Shown piece by piece: positions 61,770-64,000 of a stretch of 64,000 nucleotides of DNA. Origin of the DNA: Christiangramia crocea (GTDB lineage: Bacteria; Bacteroidota; Bacteroidia; Flavobacteriales; Flavobacteriaceae); assembly GCF_022410465.1 (NCBI RefSeq), contig NZ_JAJSON010000016.1, forward strand, positions 1 through 64,000. Reading direction: 5' to 3'. Made by a program: the position numbers and the translations under genes. The stretch's first letter is position 1; each line of letters begins with the position of its first letter. Under the pieces are notes generated by a model. The model had not been told where the DNA came from. It made no database searches and was given only the letters and a program-made list of their open reading frames with translations.

Positions 61770-62009
61770 ATGAATTTATTTATGAAAATATTAGGAATTC
61801 TCATCCTTATAGCCATCGCTGTTGGTTTTTATTTTCGACTCACTGGTGAGGTGTTAACCGGCGACAGGATCATAGGAATTTCTGTACTTGTAAGTGCCTT
61901 TATTCTAATGCCAGTCTTCCTTTATGTGCGATGGAAAGGCAAAAGACTAAAAGACTATACACTATCTGAAGAGAACATGAAAAAGATGCGGGATCGCGGG
62001 ATCGATTAG
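61770..62009 (+). CDS. Small membrane protein, unknown function
   Basis: A 79-residue protein with two predicted membrane helices (about 5-23 and 36-54) and a basic C-terminal tail (WKGKRLKDYTLSEENMKKMRDRGID). It starts 2 bases after the ClC gene on the same strand and is surely cotranscribed. The family is not known to me. It might be an accessory subunit or a regulator of the ClC protein. Confidence 0.75.
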   Translation: MNLFMKILGILILIAIAVGFYFRLTGEVLTGDRIIGISVLVSAFILMPVFLYVRWKGKRLKDYTLSEENMKKMRDRGID

Positions 62010-62073
62010 AAATCTTAACATAAAAAAATCACAAAAAATTCTGATTTTCAACCAATTCTAAATTTTTATCTAT

Positions 62074-62081
62074 TATGTTTG
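62074..62081 (+). promoter_or_regulatory. -7 element of the cold shock gene
   Basis: TATGTTTG, 24 bases before the cold shock ATG, matches TAnnTTTG. The -33 region is T-rich without a good TTG. The leader is short, unlike the long cold-responsive leader of E. coli cspA. Confidence 0.55.
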
Positions 62082-62104
62082 TTCTTTATTAATTATTATT
62101 TTTT

Positions 62105-62299
62105 ATGCAAGGCACAGTTAAATTTTTCAATGAATCTAAAGGTTATGGATTCATTACCAACGACGAAACCAAAAGAGACATCTTTGTACACGTAACCGGC
62201 CTGAATGGTGAAACAATCCAGGAAGGTGACAGAGTTGAATACGAAGAAACAGAAGGAAGAAAAGGAGTGAACGCTACTGAAGTACGCGTGATCGAATAA
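62105..62299 (+). CDS. Cold shock protein
   Basis: A 64-residue single cold-shock domain with both RNA-binding motifs, KGYGFI (residues 12-17) and DIFVHV (25-30). It binds single-stranded RNA and loosens structure. The gene has its own promoter and terminator. Confidence 0.95.
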   Translation: MQGTVKFFNESKGYGFITNDETKRDIFVHVTGLNGETIQEGDRVEYEETEGRKGVNATEVRVIE

Positions 62300-62322
62300 C
62301 ATATTTTTTCTGAGTACGAAGT

Positions 62323-62348
62323 AAAAAAGCCGCTAAAAAGCGGCTTTT
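62323..62348. terminator. Bidirectional terminator
   Basis: AAGCCGCT (62327-62334) pairs with AGCGGCTT (62339-62346) around AAAA, with A and T runs. Ends the cold shock gene and the convergent dehydrogenase. Confidence 0.88.
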
Positions 62349-62349
62349 C

Positions 62350-63315
62350 TTATTTATTGGCATTTTCTTTCAGTGTATCTTCTACGCCCTTAAGCATAGT
62401 CTTTGTCATCTTCTCCAGATCGAACTCATACTTCCAACCCCAGTCTTCTCTGGCCGCAGAGTCGTCTATACTGGAAGGCCATGATTCGGCAATGCTTTGT
62501 CTGAAATCGGGTTTATAGGAGATCTTAAAATTATCAATATGTTTGCCTATCTCCCGGGCCAGGATTTCAGGAGTAAAACTTATCGCTCCTAGATTATAAG
62601 AAGATCTTATTTTTATATTTTCAGCCGGTGCTTCCATGATATCTATAGTAGCCTTTATTGCATCATCCATGTACATCATGGGAAGGGCTGCATCACTGGC
62701 AAGGAAACTGGTATATTCTGAATTCTTTAAAGCCTCGTGAAATATCTCGATGGCATAATCTGTGGTTCCGCCTCCCGGCAGGGTTTTATAACTGATTATT
62801 CCGGGATACCTTATACTGCGCACGTCTACTCCGAATTTCCTGTGAAAATACTCGCACCATCTTTCCCCGGTTTGTTTACTTATTCCATAAACCGTGGTAG
62901 GTTCCATGATAGTGGTTTGCGGGGTATTGTCTTTTGGCGTTGTAGGCCCAAAAACTGCTATGCTGGAAGGCCAGAAAATCTTCTCTATTTTTCCTTCCTT
63001 CCCAAGATTAAGAATATGAAATAGAGAGTCCATATTAAGGTCCCAGGCCTTCATAGGAGCCTTTTCAGCCGTTGCGCTAAGCATGGCCGCCATAAGGTAA
63101 ACCTCTTTTATTTCGTGTTTTTCAATAACCTCCTTAATTCGAGATTCATCGGTAGCATTCAATATTTCAAAAGGCCCCGATTGCATTAATTCTTTGGCAC
63201 CTTCGCGTATATCACTGGCAACAACCTCATCGTTCCCGTGAATCTCCCTCAACTTCAAAGTAAGCTCGGTACCTATCTGTCCACAGGCACCAATGATCAA
63301 AATCCTTCCGACCAT
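62350..63315 (-). CDS. L-threonine 3-dehydrogenase, NAD-dependent epimerase type
   Basis: A 321-residue short-chain/extended-type dehydrogenase: NAD loop ILIIGACGQIGTELTLKL at the start, SSIAVFGPTTPKDNTP near 120 and the YxxxK active-site run VYGISKQTGERW near 140-151. It matches the UDP-galactose-epimerase-like threonine dehydrogenase known from Flavobacterium frigidimaris and Cupriavidus, which oxidises L-threonine to 2-amino-3-oxobutyrate. The partner 2-amino-3-ketobutyrate CoA ligase gene (kbl) is not in this window. Convergent with the cold shock gene. Confidence 0.88.
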   Translation of the reverse strand: MVGRILIIGACGQIGTELTLKLREIHGNDEVVASDIREGAKELMQSGPFEILNATDESRIKEVIEKHEIKEVYLMAAMLSATAEKAPMKAWDLNMDSLFHILNLGKEGKIEKIFWPSSIAVFGPTTPKDNTPQTTIMEPTTVYGISKQTGERWCEYFHRKFGVDVRSIRYPGIISYKTLPGGGTTDYAIEIFHEALKNSEYTSFLASDAALPMMYMDDAIKATIDIMEAPAENIKIRSSYNLGAISFTPEILAREIGKHIDNFKISYKPDFRQSIAESWPSSIDDSAAREDWGWKYEFDLEKMTKTMLKGVEDTLKENANK

Positions 63316-63439
63316 AGATTATATTTTTTGCAAATATATTTAATTATATAGAGGAAATCGTAATATAAGTATTTTAATAGCATTACTTTTTAAGGATTCT
63401 TCAATGCATTTTTCTCCCGGAATTACGGTAAAATATCAA

Positions 63440-63447
63440 TAACTTTG
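63440..63447 (+). promoter_or_regulatory. -7 element of the partial lipoprotein gene
   Basis: TAACTTTG, 20 bases before the ATG at 63467. Confidence 0.5.
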
Positions 63448-63466
63448 TAAGATAGCGATTCAAATT

Positions 63467-64000
63467 ATGAAGAAATTCATCCTTTTCATATCTATTCTTG
63501 CATTTGTTTGTTGTAAAACAGAACAGGATGCGGAAAATTCGGCCGAGGAAGCTGTAGACACCACGGCATTCCAGGCAAAAATAACGATCGATGATCGCGA
63601 CCTTAGCCTGAGACCCGAAGCCAGGGATTATGCACTGGGATGGGTAGAATTTATCACTGCCCAGAATGAAATAGAGAACCTCAACAATTCTACCGTAAAT
63701 GAGGTGATGAATAATGCCGGGGCCATTGCCCAGATCATGGAATCATTAAAGAATTCGGCACCAGACAGTTTAAGATCGGTTCCTGTAGAGGCCAGACTAA
63801 ATGTAGTGAGTACAAAAGCCCAGCTATTAAAACAATATGCAGGCAAACAGGAACCCGATGCGGAAGTGATCACAAAAACAACAAAAGAATTACATCAGGA
63901 ATTTAATAATCTTAAGTTACAGATGAATGAAATTTTCCTGAAAAGCCTGGAGGATTTTGAAAAGGAACTGGATGAATTTGAACAACAGGAAAAAGAGCAG
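63467..64000 (+). CDS. Helical lipoprotein, unknown function (cut by window end)
   Basis: An ATG at 63467 opens a frame of 178 codons that continues past the window end. The first 15 residues are a lipoprotein signal with a lipobox around FVCCK. The mature part is rich in Glu, Asn and Leu and almost all alpha-helical, with a strong heptad pattern near the end (EDFEKELDEFEQQEKEQ). It is likely a periplasmic or outer-membrane-associated coiled-coil protein. No recognised family. Confidence 0.75.
   Translation, partial: MKKFILFISILAFVCCKTEQDAENSAEEAVDTTAFQAKITIDDRDLSLRPEARDYALGWVEFITAQNEIENLNNSTVNEVMNNAGAIAQIMESLKNSAPDSLRSVPVEARLNVVSTKAQLLKQYAGKQEPDAEVITKTTKELHQEFNNLKLQMNEIFLKSLEDFEKELDEFEQQEKEQ

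Noticed and set aside
1-64000. CRISPR arrays, prophage, intact insertion sequences, toxin-antitoxin or restriction systems
   Set aside because: No regularly spaced repeats, phage structural genes, transposases, methyltransferases or nucleases of that kind are found among the coding regions.

Overview
The window looks like chromosomal DNA from a marine-type member of the Flavobacteriaceae (Bacteroidota), near Gramella/Christiangramia, Salegentibacter or Zunongwangia. This is inferred from protein families and signals, not from a database search. The supporting signs are promoters of the Bacteroidota type (TTG, about 19 bases, TAnnTTTG), a long-tailed ribosomal protein S16, a bacterial GGGP synthase, DUF3127, DUF4301, DUF3098 and DUF58 proteins, an epimerase-type threonine dehydrogenase, and lipoproteins with short signal peptides. 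Almost all of the window is ordinary core genome. The accessory-looking parts are 1.0-2.75 kb and the repeat-filled gaps near 16.3 kb and 37.2 kb.

Layout. 0-1 kb: end of a histidine kinase and its LytTR regulator. 1-2.85 kb: gene-poor stretch with a 55-residue membrane protein gene, an orphan lipoprotein, two 51-bp direct repeats and tRNA-Asp. 2.9-9.7 kb: DUF58, thioredoxin, a DNA polymerase III alpha subunit with a built-in N-terminal exonuclease, and a ferritin-like protein. 9.9-16.2 kb: rpsP-rimM, ald, leuS, panE-like. 16.7-20.7 kb: ftsX, DUF3098, uppP, truB, a TonB-like protein and tag, all co-directional. 20.7-25.3 kb: aat, DUF3127, flavin reductase, histidine kinase, thioesterase, HIT, greA. 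25.5-33.2 kb: a Rieske-like lipoprotein, a TonB-dependent receptor under a TPP riboswitch, a hybrid kinase convergent with a sigma-54 activator, and a small exported protein. 33.7-37.1 kb: a tightly overlapping minus-strand operon (thiamine-binding protein, PnuC-type transporter, NadR-like kinase, DUF4301, arfB). 37.3-46.7 kb: VOC protein, GGGP synthase and phosphopantetheinyl transferase, ahcY, DUF885 peptidase-like lipoprotein, CPBP protease, retropepsin-like protease, odhB. 46.7-57.5 kb: odhA, polyprenyl synthase, and a TetR-TolC-adaptor-RND efflux operon. 57.6-64 kb: MORN-repeat protein, aspS, ClC channel, cold shock protein, threonine dehydrogenase, partial lipoprotein.

The most coherent functional thread is thiamine acquisition. 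The receptor at 26.1-28.4 kb is preceded by a recognisable TPP riboswitch with its own promoter and terminator. An operon 7 kb away puts a thiamine-binding-type protein, a PnuC-family permease and a P-loop kinase together, which is better read as a thiamine uptake and trapping module than as nicotinamide riboside salvage. The second clear regulatory unit is the efflux operon, whose promoter spacer carries a 9-bp inverted repeat, a strong candidate for the TetR operator. I did not find a clearly new defence system, CRISPR array, prophage or intact insertion sequence.
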